In this document: positions 53,359 to 63,284 of the stretch, one piece after another
Layout of the letters: each line of letters begins with the position of its first letter
Position numbering within the stretch: position 1 is the stretch's first letter
Assembly (NCBI RefSeq): GCF_014207185.1
Contig: NZ_JACHCP010000007.1
Coordinates: 124,001 to 188,000 of the forward strand
DNA length: 64,000 nt
Reading direction: 5' to 3'
Source: Rhodanobacter sp. A1T4
GTDB taxonomy: Bacteria > Pseudomonadota > Gammaproteobacteria > Xanthomonadales > Rhodanobacteraceae
Position numbers and translations under genes: made by a program
The notes under the pieces: model-generated
Database searches by the model: none
What the model was told of the DNA's origin: nothing
The model's input: the letters and a program-made list of their open reading frames with translations, nothing else

Positions 53359-54401
53359 GCGCGCTACCGCAGAACAATGCTGCACAACCGAACAGTCAGC
53401 CGCAGGAAGTCATGAAGTCCGCTCCGCAACGTGCCCGCCGTGCTCTCGCCTTTGCCCCCGCCTGTGTGGGCAACGTGGGGGTAGGTTTCGACATCCTCGG
53501 CCACAGCATGGCTGGCGCCGGTGACCGCGCCGACGTGCGCCGCATCGAGGAACCCGTGGTGCGCATTTCGGCAATCCACGGCAGCGTGGTCGATCTGCCC
53601 ACCGACGCGCAGGGCAATACGGCCGGCGCCGCGTTGATATCGCTGCGCAAGGCGCTCGGTCTGCGCCATGGTTTTGAAATCGTGCTGCACAAGGGCATCG
53701 CCCTGGGTTCCGGCATGGCCGGATCGGCCGCATCGTGCGTGGCCGCGCTGATCGCCGCCAACGCACTGCTGGAAAAGCCGCTGCCGCATGAATCACTGTA
53801 TGGCTTTGCGCTCGATGGCGAAACGGTCGCCAGCGGCAGCCGGCACGGCGACAACTTGGGCCCGATGCTGCTTGGTGGCCTGGTTCTGGCAACCCATGAT
53901 CGCCTGCTGCGCATTCCCGTCCCAGCCGCGTGGCACTGCGCGCTGGTGCATCCGCATTACGTGCTGGAAACGCGCAAGGCCCGCGCAGCGCTGGCCGGCG
54001 AGTATCCGCTGAGCGCGTTTGTGGCGCAGAGTGCCAACCTCGCCCTGGTACTGGCTGGCTGCTATCGCAGCGACGCTGCGCTGGTGCGCGAAGGCCTCAA
54101 GGACGTGCTGGTGGAACCGCGCCGCGCTTCGCTGGTACCGAACTTCGCCCGAGTGAAGCAGGCTGCGCTCGATCATCGCGCCATGGGCGCCAGCATCTCC
54201 GGTGCCGGCCCCAGCGTATTCGGCTGGTACGAGCAGCGGGCCGATGCCGAGGCCGCCGCTGCGTCCATGCGCGCCGCATTCGCCGACGCCGGACTTGATA
54301 GCGACACCTATGTCGCACCCGTTGATGGCCCAGCCGCGCGGCTGATCGATGCCATAGACGAAAATACCTGGATCAAGGCTCCGGCCGGCGAGGGCGCATG
54401 A
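53355..54401 (+). CDS. thrB: Homoserine kinase
   Basis: 348 residues, longer than E. coli ThrB (310) by an N-terminal extension of about 28 residues ([14 protein letters not shown]). GHMP kinase motifs: motif 1 [20 protein letters not shown], motif 2 [19 protein letters not shown] (ATP phosphate loop) and motif 3 [16 protein letters not shown]. It phosphorylates L-homoserine with ATP. The ATG at 53355 overlaps the dehydrogenase stop by 4 nt; the ATG of the codon reading [10 protein letters not shown] (53412) is a possible internal start nearer the usual length. Its own stop overlaps the thrC ATG. Confidence 0.95.
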   Translation: MSALPQNNAAQPNSQPQEVMKSAPQRARRALAFAPACVGNVGVGFDILGHSMAGAGDRADVRRIEEPVVRISAIHGSVVDLPTDAQGNTAGAALISLRKALGLRHGFEIVLHKGIALGSGMAGSAASCVAALIAANALLEKPLPHESLYGFALDGETVASGSRHGDNLGPMLLGGLVLATHDRLLRIPVPAAWHCALVHPHYVLETRKARAALAGEYPLSAFVAQSANLALVLAGCYRSDAALVREGLKDVLVEPRRASLVPNFARVKQAALDHRAMGASISGAGPSVFGWYEQRADAEAAAASMRAAFADAGLDSDTYVAPVDGPAARLIDAIDENTWIKAPAGEGA

Positions 54402-55735
54402 CGGCAGCCATATTGAAAGCCGCCGCGACGGCGGCCGCGATGCACTATGTCAGCACGCGTGGCGGCAGCCCGACCGTGTCGATCAGCGCCGCCATTGCCG
54501 CCGGCTTGGCGCCCGACGGTGGCCTATACGCGCCCGAGGCGCTTCCGCGACTCGATGCGTCCGCGTTCGATCCACACGGCACGCTCGCCGATACCGCCGC
54601 CACCCTTCTGGCGCCGTTCTTCGCCGGCGATGCGCTGGCGGATGAACTACCTGCGATTTGCGCCGAATCACTGAATCTAGACACGCCGATGCGCGCACTG
54701 CCGCGGGGCAACGCGCACGTGCTGGAACTCTTCCACGGCCCGACCGCCGCCTTCAAGGATATCGGCGCGCGCTTCCTCGCTGCCTGCATGCGAAGGCTGC
54801 CGCGTGCCGATGCGCGGCCGCTGACGATTCTCGTCGCTACCTCTGGCGATACGGGTGCTGCCGTGGGCGCGGCTTTCCACCACCAGTCCGGTTTGCGCGT
54901 GGTGATTTTGTATCCCGATGGCAAGGTGTCGCCACGCCAGGCGCATCAGCTGGGCTGCTTCGGCGACAACGTGCACGCATTGCGTATAGACGGCCGTTTC
55001 GACGACTGCCAGCGCATGGTCAAGGCGGCGCTCAGCGATACGAAGCTGCAGGCCACCGTGCCGCTGACCTCGGCCAACAGCATCAGCCTCGGGCGCCTGC
55101 TGCCGCAGATGAGCTACTACGCGCACGCCGCGCTGGGCTGGTGGCGCGAACACGGCGAACCGCTCAATGTCATCGTGCCCACCGGCAACCTCGGCAACGC
55201 GATGGCCTGCCTGTGGGTGCGCGAAATGGGCTTACCGATCGGCCAGGTGCAGCTCGCCTGCAACGCCAACACCACCCTATCCGACTATTTCGCCGGTGCC
55301 GACTACCAGCCGCGCGCGGCGATCACCACGCTTGCCAACGCGATGGACGTAGGCGCGCCGAGCAACGTCGAACGACTGCGTTGGACCTTTCCCGATGAGC
55401 ACGTGATGCGCCAATTACTGCAAGCGCACAGCGTCAGCGACGAAGCGATTCAAGCAACCATCACCGCCCACGCCCGCGATCACGGCGAGGTGTTCTGCCC
55501 ACATACCGCGACCGCCGTGCACCGGCTCGACCAGCTGCGCGCCGCCGGCGACACCACGTCATGGACCGTGGTTGCCACCGCCCATCCGGCCAAGTTCGAC
55601 AGCGTGGTCGAGCCGTTGATCGGACACCCTGTCGATGTACCGGACGCACTCTCCGCCATGCTGGCTCGCCCGGCCATCGCCGAGCCGCTGACGGCGGATG
55701 ACCAAGCGCTCAAGGCCTGGCTGCTCAGTCATTAG
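54398..55735 (+). CDS. thrC: Threonine synthase
   Basis: 445 residues, PLP-dependent beta/gamma-replacement of O-phosphohomoserine to threonine. [20 protein letters not shown] is the family start; an ATG 14 codons upstream at 54398 gives the 4-nt overlap with thrB, so the true protein may start at either place. Key motifs: [20 protein letters not shown] with the PLP Lys, [56 protein letters not shown] (phosphate-binding) and SNVERLRW. Belongs to the short ThrC type of gammaproteobacteria. Last gene of the hom-thrB-thrC operon. Confidence 0.96.
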   Translation: MTAAILKAAATAAAMHYVSTRGGSPTVSISAAIAAGLAPDGGLYAPEALPRLDASAFDPHGTLADTAATLLAPFFAGDALADELPAICAESLNLDTPMRALPRGNAHVLELFHGPTAAFKDIGARFLAACMRRLPRADARPLTILVATSGDTGAAVGAAFHHQSGLRVVILYPDGKVSPRQAHQLGCFGDNVHALRIDGRFDDCQRMVKAALSDTKLQATVPLTSANSISLGRLLPQMSYYAHAALGWWREHGEPLNVIVPTGNLGNAMACLWVREMGLPIGQVQLACNANTTLSDYFAGADYQPRAAITTLANAMDVGAPSNVERLRWTFPDEHVMRQLLQAHSVSDEAIQATITAHARDHGEVFCPHTATAVHRLDQLRAAGDTTSWTVVATAHPAKFDSVVEPLIGHPVDVPDALSAMLARPAIAEPLTADDQALKAWLLSH

Positions 55736-55819
55736 CATAGCCAACGCGTATCAAATGATGGATGCCTTCAAAAGCGTCTAGCCGTGCTAATGACAGATTC
55801 GATGCCACGGACCCAGATC

Positions 55820-56395
55820 TCAGGCCAAGATCCCGAGAATCTCAGCCGTCGATCGCACCCGACCCAGCCGCGGAAAGATGTTGTCGATCGCGAAGCGGTG
55901 CTGCTCGGCATTCGCTGCGCTCATCGCGTCTTCGGCAAAGATCACGGCATAGCCATGCTCCCACGCAGAACGCGCGGTCGACTCGACACCGATGTTGGTG
56001 GAGATGCCGCCCAGCACGATCTGCGTGATGCCGCGACGGCGCAGTTGCAGGTCGAGATCGGTGCCGTAAAAAGCACCCCACTGGCGTTTCATGACAAGAA
56101 TATCGCCCGGTTCGGTCGCGAGTTCATCGGCAAGCTCGAGCCAGTTGGCCGGCAAACCATTCGGTGAAACAGGCGCCGGACGATCGACCGGCTGCTTGAG
56201 CGCATCGCCAAAATCAGCCGACCAGCCCACGCGCACCAGTACCACCGGCGCCTTCAAGGCGCGAAAGCGCGATGCCAGCGCGCCAGCCCGTGCAAACACG
56301 TCGGACGAGCTGTGCGGCCCGCCGGCAAAGGGTGCAATGCCCTTTTGCAGATCAATCAGAACAAGCGCGGTATTCTGCGGATTCAAGTTTTCCAC
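55820..56395 (-). CDS. Isochorismatase-family cysteine-less hydrolase
   Basis: 191 residues from GTG 56395 (GGAGG 5 nt upstream); an in-frame extension starts without a good signal. Motifs: [15 protein letters not shown] with catalytic Asp, [16 protein letters not shown] with Lys, and [20 protein letters not shown], where the usual nucleophilic Cys (TNxCV) is Gly. Isochorismatase-like hydrolases without Cys act by acid-base chemistry, as in PhzD; substrates are diverse (nicotinamide-like amides, isochorismate). It is transcribed divergently from a TetR regulator with two shared operator-like palindromes between them, so repression by that TetR protein is likely. Confidence 0.9.
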   Translation of the reverse strand: MENLNPQNTALVLIDLQKGIAPFAGGPHSSSDVFARAGALASRFRALKAPVVLVRVGWSADFGDALKQPVDRPAPVSPNGLPANWLELADELATEPGDILVMKRQWGAFYGTDLDLQLRRRGITQIVLGGISTNIGVESTARSAWEHGYAVIFAEDAMSAANAEQHRFAIDNIFPRLGRVRSTAEILGILA

Positions 56396-56428
56396 AATAG
56401 CCTCCAAACCATAGTTCAAGCATATATG

Positions 56429-56468
56429 TGAGGATACGCTCACTTAGGATTTTATGAGGATGACCTCA
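56429..56468. promoter_or_regulatory. Two matched TetR-type operators
   Basis: TGAGGATACGCTCA at 56429-56442 and TGAGGATGACCTCA at 56455-56468 are imperfect palindromes sharing TGAGGATNNNCTCA and spaced 26 bp apart (2.5 helical turns). They lie between the divergent hydrolase and TetR genes; the second overlaps the TetR start codon. This arrangement is typical for an autoregulating TetR repressor that also controls its neighbour. Confidence 0.7.
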
Positions 56469-57071
56469 CAAAAAGCAAGCCAAGCCATGCGCGAACCCAC
56501 CCGCAAACGGGGGCACGAGCGCGTCGCCGCGCTGTTGAACGCGGCCGCCAGCTGCTTTGTCGAGAAGGGTTACGATGCGGTCACACTGACCGAGATTGCT
56601 GCCCGCGCAGGCGCCTCGATCGGCTCGCTCTACCAGTTTTTCCCGAGCAGGGAAGCGCTGGTACAGGCGCTGCTGGCCGAATACACCGAAGCGTTGTATG
56701 CGAGGTTGGCAACACTCGTCGCACAAGCCGGAACATGGGACATCGATCAGCTCGGTACGCAGCTGATCGGCTTTCTGGTGCTCTTTCGTCGGCGCTATCC
56801 GGCCTTTGCCGTGCTTGCGGAATCGGCATCGCTTCCCGCAAGCCATGGCACCACCATCCGCAAGCGCTTGCGTGCCGAGCTTCAGGCAATCTTGCGACAG
56901 AAGTCACCCAGCATGCCCCTCGTCACATTGCAGGCGGCAACGATAGTCGTCCAGCAACTGATGAAGGCCGCGCTGGCAATAAATGCGGAGCCCGGCCTCC
57001 CCGATCGCAAGAACGCACTCGCCCAGCTGGAGCGCGCGCTGCAACTGTATCTGCGTTCGATCCTTTCATAG
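56454..57071 (+). CDS. TetR family transcriptional repressor
   Basis: 205 residues from ATG 56454 (TTAGGAT upstream); ATG 56460 and ATG 56487 are possible alternatives. The N-terminal HTH is TRKRGHERVAALLNAAASCF then VTLTEIAARAGASIGSLYQFFPSREALV, which is clear TetR. The C-terminal ligand domain contains LIGFLVLFRRRYPAFAVLAES and RLRAELQAILRQ. The effector is unknown; by context it is related to the substrate of the divergent hydrolase. Two operators are found upstream and over its start codon, consistent with autoregulation. Confidence 0.93.
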   Translation: MRMTSQKASQAMREPTRKRGHERVAALLNAAASCFVEKGYDAVTLTEIAARAGASIGSLYQFFPSREALVQALLAEYTEALYARLATLVAQAGTWDIDQLGTQLIGFLVLFRRRYPAFAVLAESASLPASHGTTIRKRLRAELQAILRQKSPSMPLVTLQAATIVVQQLMKAALAINAEPGLPDRKNALAQLERALQLYLRSILS

Positions 57072-57170
57072 CCAGCGCAAACGCGTGGCAGAACATCTGG
57101 ACGGCCAGCCGTCCAAATGCGGATTTGCCCGCAACAAAAAAGTTACCAAGGAAACTACTTCAGAAAAAGG

Positions 57171-57200
57171 TTGACAGGCTTTACCAAGGTGCCTTACGGT
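57171..57200 (+). promoter_or_regulatory. Promoter of the leucine operon
   Basis: A perfect -35 TTGACA (57171-57176) is followed after 18 bp by TACGGT (57195-57200; 3/6 match to TATAAT). The predicted start at about 57206-57208 is next to the leader-peptide ATG at 57208. Confidence 0.55.
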
Positions 57201-57207
57201 CAACCAC

Positions 57208-57345
57208 ATGTCGCAACGCACAAGCCACCGCAGCCGTACTCCGACCAGCCGCCTCGTCTCGGTCGATGCCCTGCTGCAGCTGCGCGGCAAGCTTCTCGTT
57301 ACCCTTGTACTCGTACTCCTTATTACCAACGGAGGTGCGGGCTGA
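57208..57345 (+). CDS. Leucine/branched-chain amino acid operon leader peptide
   Basis: 45 residues: an Arg/Ser/Thr-rich start (MSQRTSHRSRTPTSRLVS), then LLVTLVLVLLITNGGAG, containing many consecutive Leu, Val and Ile codons. It ends 45 bp before a strong terminator that precedes leuA, the classical arrangement of a branched-chain attenuator in which ribosome stalling on scarce Leu-, Val- or Ile-tRNA permits antitermination. No ribosome binding site is seen ahead of the ATG, and the promoter position suggests leaderless translation. This is too short to be noticed by ordinary gene callers. Confidence 0.85.
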   Translation: MSQRTSHRSRTPTSRLVSVDALLQLRGKLLVTLVLVLLITNGGAG

Positions 57346-57389
57346 GGGCATGTGTCCAGGGTGATAGAAAAACCTGAAGACTCCCAAAG

Positions 57390-57421
57390 AACCCCGCACC
57401 GGCAACGGAGCGGGGTTTTTT
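57390..57421 (+). terminator. Attenuator terminator of the leucine operon
   Basis: ACCCCGC (57391-57397) pairs with GCGGGGT (57409-57415) around ACCGGCAACGGA, followed by TTTTTT (57416-57421 region). This is a textbook intrinsic terminator 45 bp after the leader stop and 33 bp before leuA. Confidence 0.92.
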
Positions 57422-57453
57422 AATGCCATCGGCAACGCACACACAGCGGAGCC

Positions 57454-59046
57454 ATGATGAAAAACCAAGACCAGCAATCTGACGACGGCATCAGCGACGT
57501 AGCGGCCGATCACGTGCGTATTTTCGACACTACCTTGCGCGATGGCGAACAGGCGCCCGGCTTCTCGATGGACCGCCGCGCCAAGCTGCGCATGGCGCAG
57601 GCGCTAGAGGCACTTGGCGTCGACGTGCTCGAGGCCGGCTTTCCGCAAGCCTCGCCGGATGACTTTGCTGCCGTCGCCGACATCGCCCGGCTGCTGAAGA
57701 CCACCACCGTTTGCGGCCTGGCGCGCTGCCAGACCGGCGACATCGACACCACCGGCCGAGCACTGGAAAAAGCCAACCATTCGCGCATTCATGTCTTTCT
57801 GTCGACCAGCCCGCTGCATCGCGAGCACAAGCTGCGCATGAGCAAGGCACAAGTGCTGGACACGACCGTGATGGCCGTCGAGCGCGCCCGCGGCCTGTGC
57901 CATGAAGTGGAGTTCTCCGCTGAGGACGCGTTACGGACGGAACCAGACTTTCTGGTCGAGGTGTTCAGCGCCGCCATTGCTGCGGGCGCCACCACCGTCA
58001 ACGCGCCGGATACGGTCGGTTACACGACGCCATCGGAAATCTTCGAGCTGTTCACTTACCTGCGCAAGAACGTCAAAGGCGCCGACAAGGTGATCTTCTC
58101 CAGCCATTGCCACGACGATCTGGGCATGGCCGTGGCCAACAGCCTGGCCGCGATCAGCGCCGGCGCGCGTCAAGTCGAGTGCACCATCAACGGCATCGGC
58201 GAGCGTGCCGGCAACGCGTCGCTGGAAGAAATCGTCATGGCCCTGAAGGTGCGCGCGCCCTATTTCGACGTCGATACCCGCATCGACACACGCAAGCTGC
58301 ATCCGACCTCACGCCTGCTGACCCAGATCACCGGCCAGGCCGTGCCGCGCAACAAGGCCATCGTCGGCGATAACGCGTTTGCGCACGAATCGGGCATCCA
58401 CCAGCACGGCATGCTGAAACATCGTGGCACTTACGAAATCATGCGTTCGGAAGACGTCGGCATTCCCGAGGTACGCATGGTGCTGGGCAAGCATTCCGGC
58501 CGCGCCGCGCTGCGCCAGCGCCTGGAAAGTCTGGGCCAAAAGGTCGACGAGACCGCGATGGACGACATCTTTGCGCGCTTCAAAACACTGGCCGACAAAA
58601 AGCGAGAAATCCACGACGAGGATCTGGAAGCCATCGCGATGGGTCTGGATCCCGATGCCGCTGGCCCGTGGCGGATCGTGCAGCTCAACACCACCACGCA
58701 CCTGGGCGGCAGCGCCTCGGCCTCGGTCAAGCTGGCGCACGACGACGGTCAGGAAGCCAGCGAAACCGCGATCGGCGACGGCCCGGTCGACGCCGTGTTG
58801 CGCGCAATCGAACGCGCTGCGGGCAACGAACTGAAGCTGACCGACTTCGCCGTGCGCTCGGTCAGCGAAGGCGGCGATGCGCAGGGTCAGGCCCAGCTCA
58901 CCGTGCGCCACAACGAACGCGACTGGCGCGGCCACGGTGTCAGCACCGACATCGTCGAAGCCACCGCACTAGCAGCGCTGGACATCGTCAACCGCATCGA
59001 ACGTCAGACGCCAGCCATGCAGCGCGTCGCCGTCGCCCATCTCTGA
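57454..59046 (+). CDS. leuA: 2-isopropylmalate synthase
   Basis: 530 residues, the committed step of leucine synthesis: acetyl-CoA + 2-ketoisovalerate to 2-isopropylmalate. TIM-barrel motifs: RIFDTTLRDGEQAPGFSMD, the metal HxH in SSHCHDDLGMAVANSLAAI and VECTINGIGERAGNASLEEI. The C-terminal LeuA dimerisation/regulatory domain (feedback site) is AATHLGG-like NTTTHLGGSASASVKLAHDD, with VRSVSEGGDAQGQAQLTV to the end. Double ATG at 57454/57457, with GGAG 6-9 nt upstream. First structural gene after the attenuator. Confidence 0.97.
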   Translation: MMKNQDQQSDDGISDVAADHVRIFDTTLRDGEQAPGFSMDRRAKLRMAQALEALGVDVLEAGFPQASPDDFAAVADIARLLKTTTVCGLARCQTGDIDTTGRALEKANHSRIHVFLSTSPLHREHKLRMSKAQVLDTTVMAVERARGLCHEVEFSAEDALRTEPDFLVEVFSAAIAAGATTVNAPDTVGYTTPSEIFELFTYLRKNVKGADKVIFSSHCHDDLGMAVANSLAAISAGARQVECTINGIGERAGNASLEEIVMALKVRAPYFDVDTRIDTRKLHPTSRLLTQITGQAVPRNKAIVGDNAFAHESGIHQHGMLKHRGTYEIMRSEDVGIPEVRMVLGKHSGRAALRQRLESLGQKVDETAMDDIFARFKTLADKKREIHDEDLEAIAMGLDPDAAGPWRIVQLNTTTHLGGSASASVKLAHDDGQEASETAIGDGPVDAVLRAIERAAGNELKLTDFAVRSVSEGGDAQGQAQLTVRHNERDWRGHGVSTDIVEATALAALDIVNRIERQTPAMQRVAVAHL

Positions 59047-59081
59047 CTACTACGCATTCGTTACTTCATTCGGAACTTGTC

Positions 59082-60083
59082 ATGACCACACCTTTCATCT
59101 GGCACAACGGCAGTATCAAGCCCTGGGCCGAAGCCACCGTCCACGTCAGCGCCCACGCCTTGCATTACGGCTCCTCAGTGTTCGAGGGCGAGCGCGTCTA
59201 TGCCACGCACCGCGGGCCGGCGTATTTCCGCCTGACCGATCACACGCACCGTTTGTTCGAATCGGCCAGCATGTACGAGATCGACGTCGGTTACACCGAA
59301 GACGAAATCAACGCCGCCTGCATCGAGCTGATCCGCGTCAACCAGATGGCCTCGGCCTATGTACGGCCGATTGTGTTTCGCGGCGCCGGCGCCCTGGGCG
59401 TGCTGCCGAAGGATGGCTCGCCGGTGGACGTGTCGATCATGGCGCTGGACTGGGGCGCGTATCTGGGTGATGCACTGGAGGTGGGCGCCGACGTCTGCGT
59501 GTCATCGTGGAACCGCGCTGCGCCCAATACTTTCCCGAGCTGGGCCAAGGCCGGCGGCAATTACCTGAACAGCCAGCTGATTGCGTTCGAAGCACGACGC
59601 GGCGGTTACGACGAAGGCATCGCGTTGGGCCACAACGGCCTGCTCAGCGAAGGCGCCGGCGAAAACCTGTTCCTGGTGCGCAAGGGCCGGCTGTTCACGC
59701 CACCCACCAGCGCCGGCATCCTGGCCGGCATCACCCGCGACACCATCATCACGTTGGCCGAGGACATGGGCCTGCGCGTGGAAGAACGCGACATGCCGCG
59801 CGAGGCGCTTTATTCGGCCGACGAGATTTTCATGACCGGCACCGCGGCCGAAGTCACACCGGTGCGCTCGGTCGACCGTAAACCCGTCGGCAAGGGCGAG
59901 CCCGGCCCAATCACCCGCGCGCTCCAGCAAGCCTTCTTTGGCCTGTTCGACGGCCGCACCGAAGACAGTCGCGGTTGGCTGAATTATGTGAGTGCGCCCA
60001 TCGCTGACCGCGAAGATCAAGAAGCGGCCATCCATGGCCGCACTCCTCACATAGAGCCGTCAACCAAGGAGATCGCGGCGTGA
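59082..60083 (+). CDS. ilvE: Branched-chain amino acid aminotransferase
   Basis: 333 residues, fold-type IV PLP aminotransferase catalysing the last step for Leu, Val and Ile. Motifs: [31 protein letters not shown] [14 protein letters not shown], the PLP Lys in [36 protein letters not shown] and [15 protein letters not shown]. The ATG at 59082 is the family start; a long upstream extension is within leuA. 35 bp after leuA. Its stop overlaps the leuC GTG. Placement between leuA and leuC is unusual and joins the leucine-specific branch to the common last step. Confidence 0.95.
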   Translation: MTTPFIWHNGSIKPWAEATVHVSAHALHYGSSVFEGERVYATHRGPAYFRLTDHTHRLFESASMYEIDVGYTEDEINAACIELIRVNQMASAYVRPIVFRGAGALGVLPKDGSPVDVSIMALDWGAYLGDALEVGADVCVSSWNRAAPNTFPSWAKAGGNYLNSQLIAFEARRGGYDEGIALGHNGLLSEGAGENLFLVRKGRLFTPPTSAGILAGITRDTIITLAEDMGLRVEERDMPREALYSADEIFMTGTAAEVTPVRSVDRKPVGKGEPGPITRALQQAFFGLFDGRTEDSRGWLNYVSAPIADREDQEAAIHGRTPHIEPSTKEIAA

Positions 60084-61489
60084 CTGCGAAGACACTATTC
60101 GAAAAAGTCTGGGACGCCCACGAGGTGGTGGCCGAAACCAACGACACCCCGGCAACCCTGTACGTTGATCTACACCTGATCCACGAAGTGACCACGCCGC
60201 AGGCCTTCACCGAACTGCGCCAGCGGGGGCTGCCCGTGCGCCGCCCGGACAAGGTGCTGGCAACGCTGGATCATTCAACACCAACGTCCCCGGCCGATGC
60301 GGCAGGCAACTATGCCTATGTCACGCCGGAAGCTGGGCAGCAGGTGGCGATGCTGGAAGCGAACTGCGCCGAATTCGGTATCGAGTTGAACGGCTGGGGG
60401 AGTGACCACCGTGGCATCGTCCACGTGATCGGCCCCGAGTACGGTGCTACGCAGCCGGGCATGACGATCGTCTGCGGCGACAGCCACACCGCCACGCATG
60501 GCGCGTTCGGCGCGCTGGCGTTCGGCATCGGCACCACCGAAGTCGGTCACGTACTGGCCACGCAGTGCCTGCTGCAGCGCAAGCCCAAAACGCTGGCCAT
60601 CCACGTCAACGGCAAGCTCAAGCCTGGCGTCGGCGCGAAGGATCTGATCCTGCACGTGATCGGAAAAATCGGCGTGGGCGGCGGCACCGGCCAGGTGATC
60701 GAATACCGCGGTAGTGCCATCGAGGCCTTGTCGATGGAACAGCGCATGACGGTGTGCAACATGTCGATCGAGGCGGGCGCCCGCGCTGGCCTGATCGCCC
60801 CGGACGAGACTACCTTTGCCTGGCTCAAGGGCCGTCCGCGTGCACCGCAAGGTGCCGCGTGGGACGCCGCCGTGACGCACTGGAAATCGCTGGTCACCGA
60901 CGACGGGGCGGCGTACGACAACGAGGTGTTTATCGACGCCACCGACATCGGCGCCACGATCACCTACGGCACCCATCCGGGCATGGTCACGCCTATCGGT
61001 GCGGCCATTCCCGCTGCCCGTGATGCCCAGGAAGAAAAGGCGTTGGCCTATATGCAGTTCAGCGGCGGCCAGCGCTTGACCGGAGAGAAGGTCGACGTGG
61101 TCTTCGTCGGCAGTTGCACCAATTCGCGCTTGTCCGATCTGCGCGAGGCAGCGGATGTCATGCGCGGCCGCAAGGTCGCGCCCGGCGTGCGCGCCCTGAT
61201 CGTGCCCGGCTCGGTGCTGATCAAGCGCGAAGCCGAGGCGGAAGGCCTGGACGAAGTGTTCCGTGCCGCCGGCGCCGAATGGCGCGAAGCCGGCTGCTCG
61301 ATGTGCATCGGCATGAACGGCGATATCGCCCAGCCGGGCCAGCTGGTGGTGTCCACCAGCAATCGCAACTTCGAAGGCCGTCAGGGCAAGGGCGCACGCA
61401 CCGTGCTGGCCAGCCCGCTGGTAGCAGCGGTTGCTGCCGTCACCGGCCAGATCACCGACCCATCCACGTTTCTGGAGCAGGCCGCATGA
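60080..61489 (+). CDS. leuC: 3-isopropylmalate dehydratase large subunit
   Basis: 469 residues from GTG 60080. Aconitase-family enzyme with a [4Fe-4S] cluster. Motifs: [58 protein letters not shown] and [16 protein letters not shown], whose Cys residues bind the cluster. It isomerises 2- to 3-isopropylmalate with LeuD. Overlaps ilvE and leuD by 4 nt each. Confidence 0.97.
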   Translation: MTAKTLFEKVWDAHEVVAETNDTPATLYVDLHLIHEVTTPQAFTELRQRGLPVRRPDKVLATLDHSTPTSPADAAGNYAYVTPEAGQQVAMLEANCAEFGIELNGWGSDHRGIVHVIGPEYGATQPGMTIVCGDSHTATHGAFGALAFGIGTTEVGHVLATQCLLQRKPKTLAIHVNGKLKPGVGAKDLILHVIGKIGVGGGTGQVIEYRGSAIEALSMEQRMTVCNMSIEAGARAGLIAPDETTFAWLKGRPRAPQGAAWDAAVTHWKSLVTDDGAAYDNEVFIDATDIGATITYGTHPGMVTPIGAAIPAARDAQEEKALAYMQFSGGQRLTGEKVDVVFVGSCTNSRLSDLREAADVMRGRKVAPGVRALIVPGSVLIKREAEAEGLDEVFRAAGAEWREAGCSMCIGMNGDIAQPGQLVVSTSNRNFEGRQGKGARTVLASPLVAAVAAVTGQITDPSTFLEQAA

Positions 61490-62073
61490 AGCCGCTGACA
61501 CAGATCCGCTCGCGCACCGCCGTGCTGCCGTTCGAGAACATCGACACTGACCGCATCATCCCGGCGCGCTTCCTCACCACCACCGAACGCTCCGGGCTGG
61601 GCAGATTCGCCTTCAACGACTGGCGCTACAGCGCCGACGGCAGCGACAACCCGGACTTCCCGCTCAATAAACCGGAAACGAAAGGCTGCGCCATCCTGGT
61701 GGCTGGCCACAACTTCGGCTGCGGCTCTTCGCGCGAACACGCACCTTGGGCGCTGCTGGATTTCGGCCTGCAGGCGGTGATCTCGTCGGAGATCGCGGAC
61801 ATCTTCCGCAGCAATTCGTTGAAGAACGGCCTGCTCACCATCGTGGTGCCAGCGGATGCGCATCGCCGCCTGCTGGAACAACCCGGTATCGAGCTGAGCA
61901 TCGACGTACGCGAGCAGTTCGTGGCGGTGCCCGACGGCAGCCGCATCGGTTTCGAGCTTGAGCCGTTTGCCAAGCACTGTCTGCTCAACGGTGTCGACCA
62001 GCTTGGCTACCTGTTGCAGCAGAACGACGCGATCACCGCTTACGAACATCAGCACAAGGACCAGGCCGCATGA
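61486..62073 (+). CDS. leuD: 3-isopropylmalate dehydratase small subunit
   Basis: 195 residues. The ATG at 61486 overlaps the leuC stop (ATGA); an in-frame frame continues far upstream inside leuC but is spurious. Swivelling-domain motifs: [37 protein letters not shown] and [15 protein letters not shown]. Partner of LeuC. The stop overlaps the leuB ATG by 4 nt. Confidence 0.96.
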   Translation: MKPLTQIRSRTAVLPFENIDTDRIIPARFLTTTERSGLGRFAFNDWRYSADGSDNPDFPLNKPETKGCAILVAGHNFGCGSSREHAPWALLDFGLQAVISSEIADIFRSNSLKNGLLTIVVPADAHRRLLEQPGIELSIDVREQFVAVPDGSRIGFELEPFAKHCLLNGVDQLGYLLQQNDAITAYEHQHKDQAA

Positions 62074-63161
62074 AGGCACATATCGTTACCCTCCCCGGCG
62101 ACGGTGTCGGCCCGGAAGTCACCGCTGCCGCGGTGGCTGTACTCAACGCCATCGCGAAACATGGCGGCCATACTTTCGCTTTTGAAGAACAGGCGATCGG
62201 TGGTGCCGCCATCGACGCTTTTGGTGAGCCGTTGCCGGCCGCCTCGCTGGAGGCCTGCAAACGCGCCGATGCCGTGCTGCTGGGCGCGGTCGGTGGACCG
62301 AAGTGGTCTGATCCGAATGCCAAGGTTCGCCCCGAGCAGGGGCTGCTGGCGTTGCGCGCGGCGCTGGGCGTGTACGCGAACCTGCGCCCGTTGCAAGTGC
62401 ATCCCGCACTGGCCAACCTGTCGCCGCTGAAAAACGAGAAGCTGAAAAACGTCGATGTGCTGTTCGTGCGCGAACTCACCGGCGGCACCTACTTCGGCGC
62501 CAAGACGCGCACCGAGGACACCGCCACCGACGAGTGCAAGTACACCGTGCACGAGATCGAACGCGTGGTGCGTCGTGCGTTTGATCTGGCACGCGGCCGC
62601 AAGAAACATCTCACCTCGGTGGACAAGGCCAACGTGCTGGAAACCTCGCGGCTGTGGCGCAGCACGGTGCAGCGCATCGCGCCGGAGTATCCGGATATTT
62701 CTGTCGAGCATCAGCTAGTCGATTCGATGGCGATGCTGCTGCTGACCCAGCCTTCGCATTACGACGTGGTGGTGACCGAGAACCTGTTCGGCGACATCCT
62801 GACCGACGAAGCCGCCGCGATTGCCGGTTCCCTCGGCCTGCTGCCATCGGCCTCGCTGGGCGATGGCAGCAAAGGACTGTACGAACCGATCCACGGCTCA
62901 GCACCGGACATCGCGGGCAAGGGCGTGGCCAACCCGATCGGCACGATCCTTTCCGCCGCGATGCTGCTGCGTCACTCGCTGCAGCTGGATGCCGAAGCCG
63001 CCGCGATCGAGGCGGCTGTCGACCAGGTGTTGCGCGAGGGCCCGCATACCCGCGACATCGGCGGCGACGCCGGCACCGATGCGGTGCGCGATGCGGTGCT
63101 GCGCGCGATCGACCGTCACGTCGAGGCCGCCGAAACCTCGTTCGCCGGCGCCAGCGCATGA
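62070..63161 (+). CDS. leuB: 3-isopropylmalate dehydrogenase
   Basis: 363 residues, NAD-dependent oxidative decarboxylase of the isocitrate/isopropylmalate family. [20 protein letters not shown] at the start, [59 protein letters not shown] and [20 protein letters not shown] (NAD-binding Asp) are all canonical. Last gene of the contiguous leuC-D-B block; the next gene is separated by 123 bp with a terminator-like hairpin. Confidence 0.97.
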   Translation: MKAHIVTLPGDGVGPEVTAAAVAVLNAIAKHGGHTFAFEEQAIGGAAIDAFGEPLPAASLEACKRADAVLLGAVGGPKWSDPNAKVRPEQGLLALRAALGVYANLRPLQVHPALANLSPLKNEKLKNVDVLFVRELTGGTYFGAKTRTEDTATDECKYTVHEIERVVRRAFDLARGRKKHLTSVDKANVLETSRLWRSTVQRIAPEYPDISVEHQLVDSMAMLLLTQPSHYDVVVTENLFGDILTDEAAAIAGSLGLLPSASLGDGSKGLYEPIHGSAPDIAGKGVANPIGTILSAAMLLRHSLQLDAEAAAIEAAVDQVLREGPHTRDIGGDAGTDAVRDAVLRAIDRHVEAAETSFAGASA

Positions 63162-63195
63162 AACCCGCTCCTCAACGTATTTGCAGTTCCCCGAT

Positions 63196-63223
63196 TGGAC
63201 ACAGGGACGCGTCCAGTTTTTTT
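63196..63223 (+). terminator. Hairpin with T-run between leuB and ilvD
   Basis: TGGAC (63196-63200) and GTCCA (63211-63215) or the 10-bp palindrome GGACGCGTCC (63205-63214) form short stems directly followed by TTTTTTT (63217-63223). It is 35 bp after leuB and could end or attenuate the leu transcript before ilvD. Confidence 0.6.
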
Positions 63224-63284
63224 ATATCGCCGCCTCAGCAGATGCCTTCCACACCGGTGCCATTCAAAACTACTGGAATCCCCC

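Noticed and set aside
61114..61485. N-terminal extension of leuD within leuC
   Set aside because: The family begins at 61486 with a 4-nt overlap; the extension is an Arg/Gly-rich shadow of leuC.
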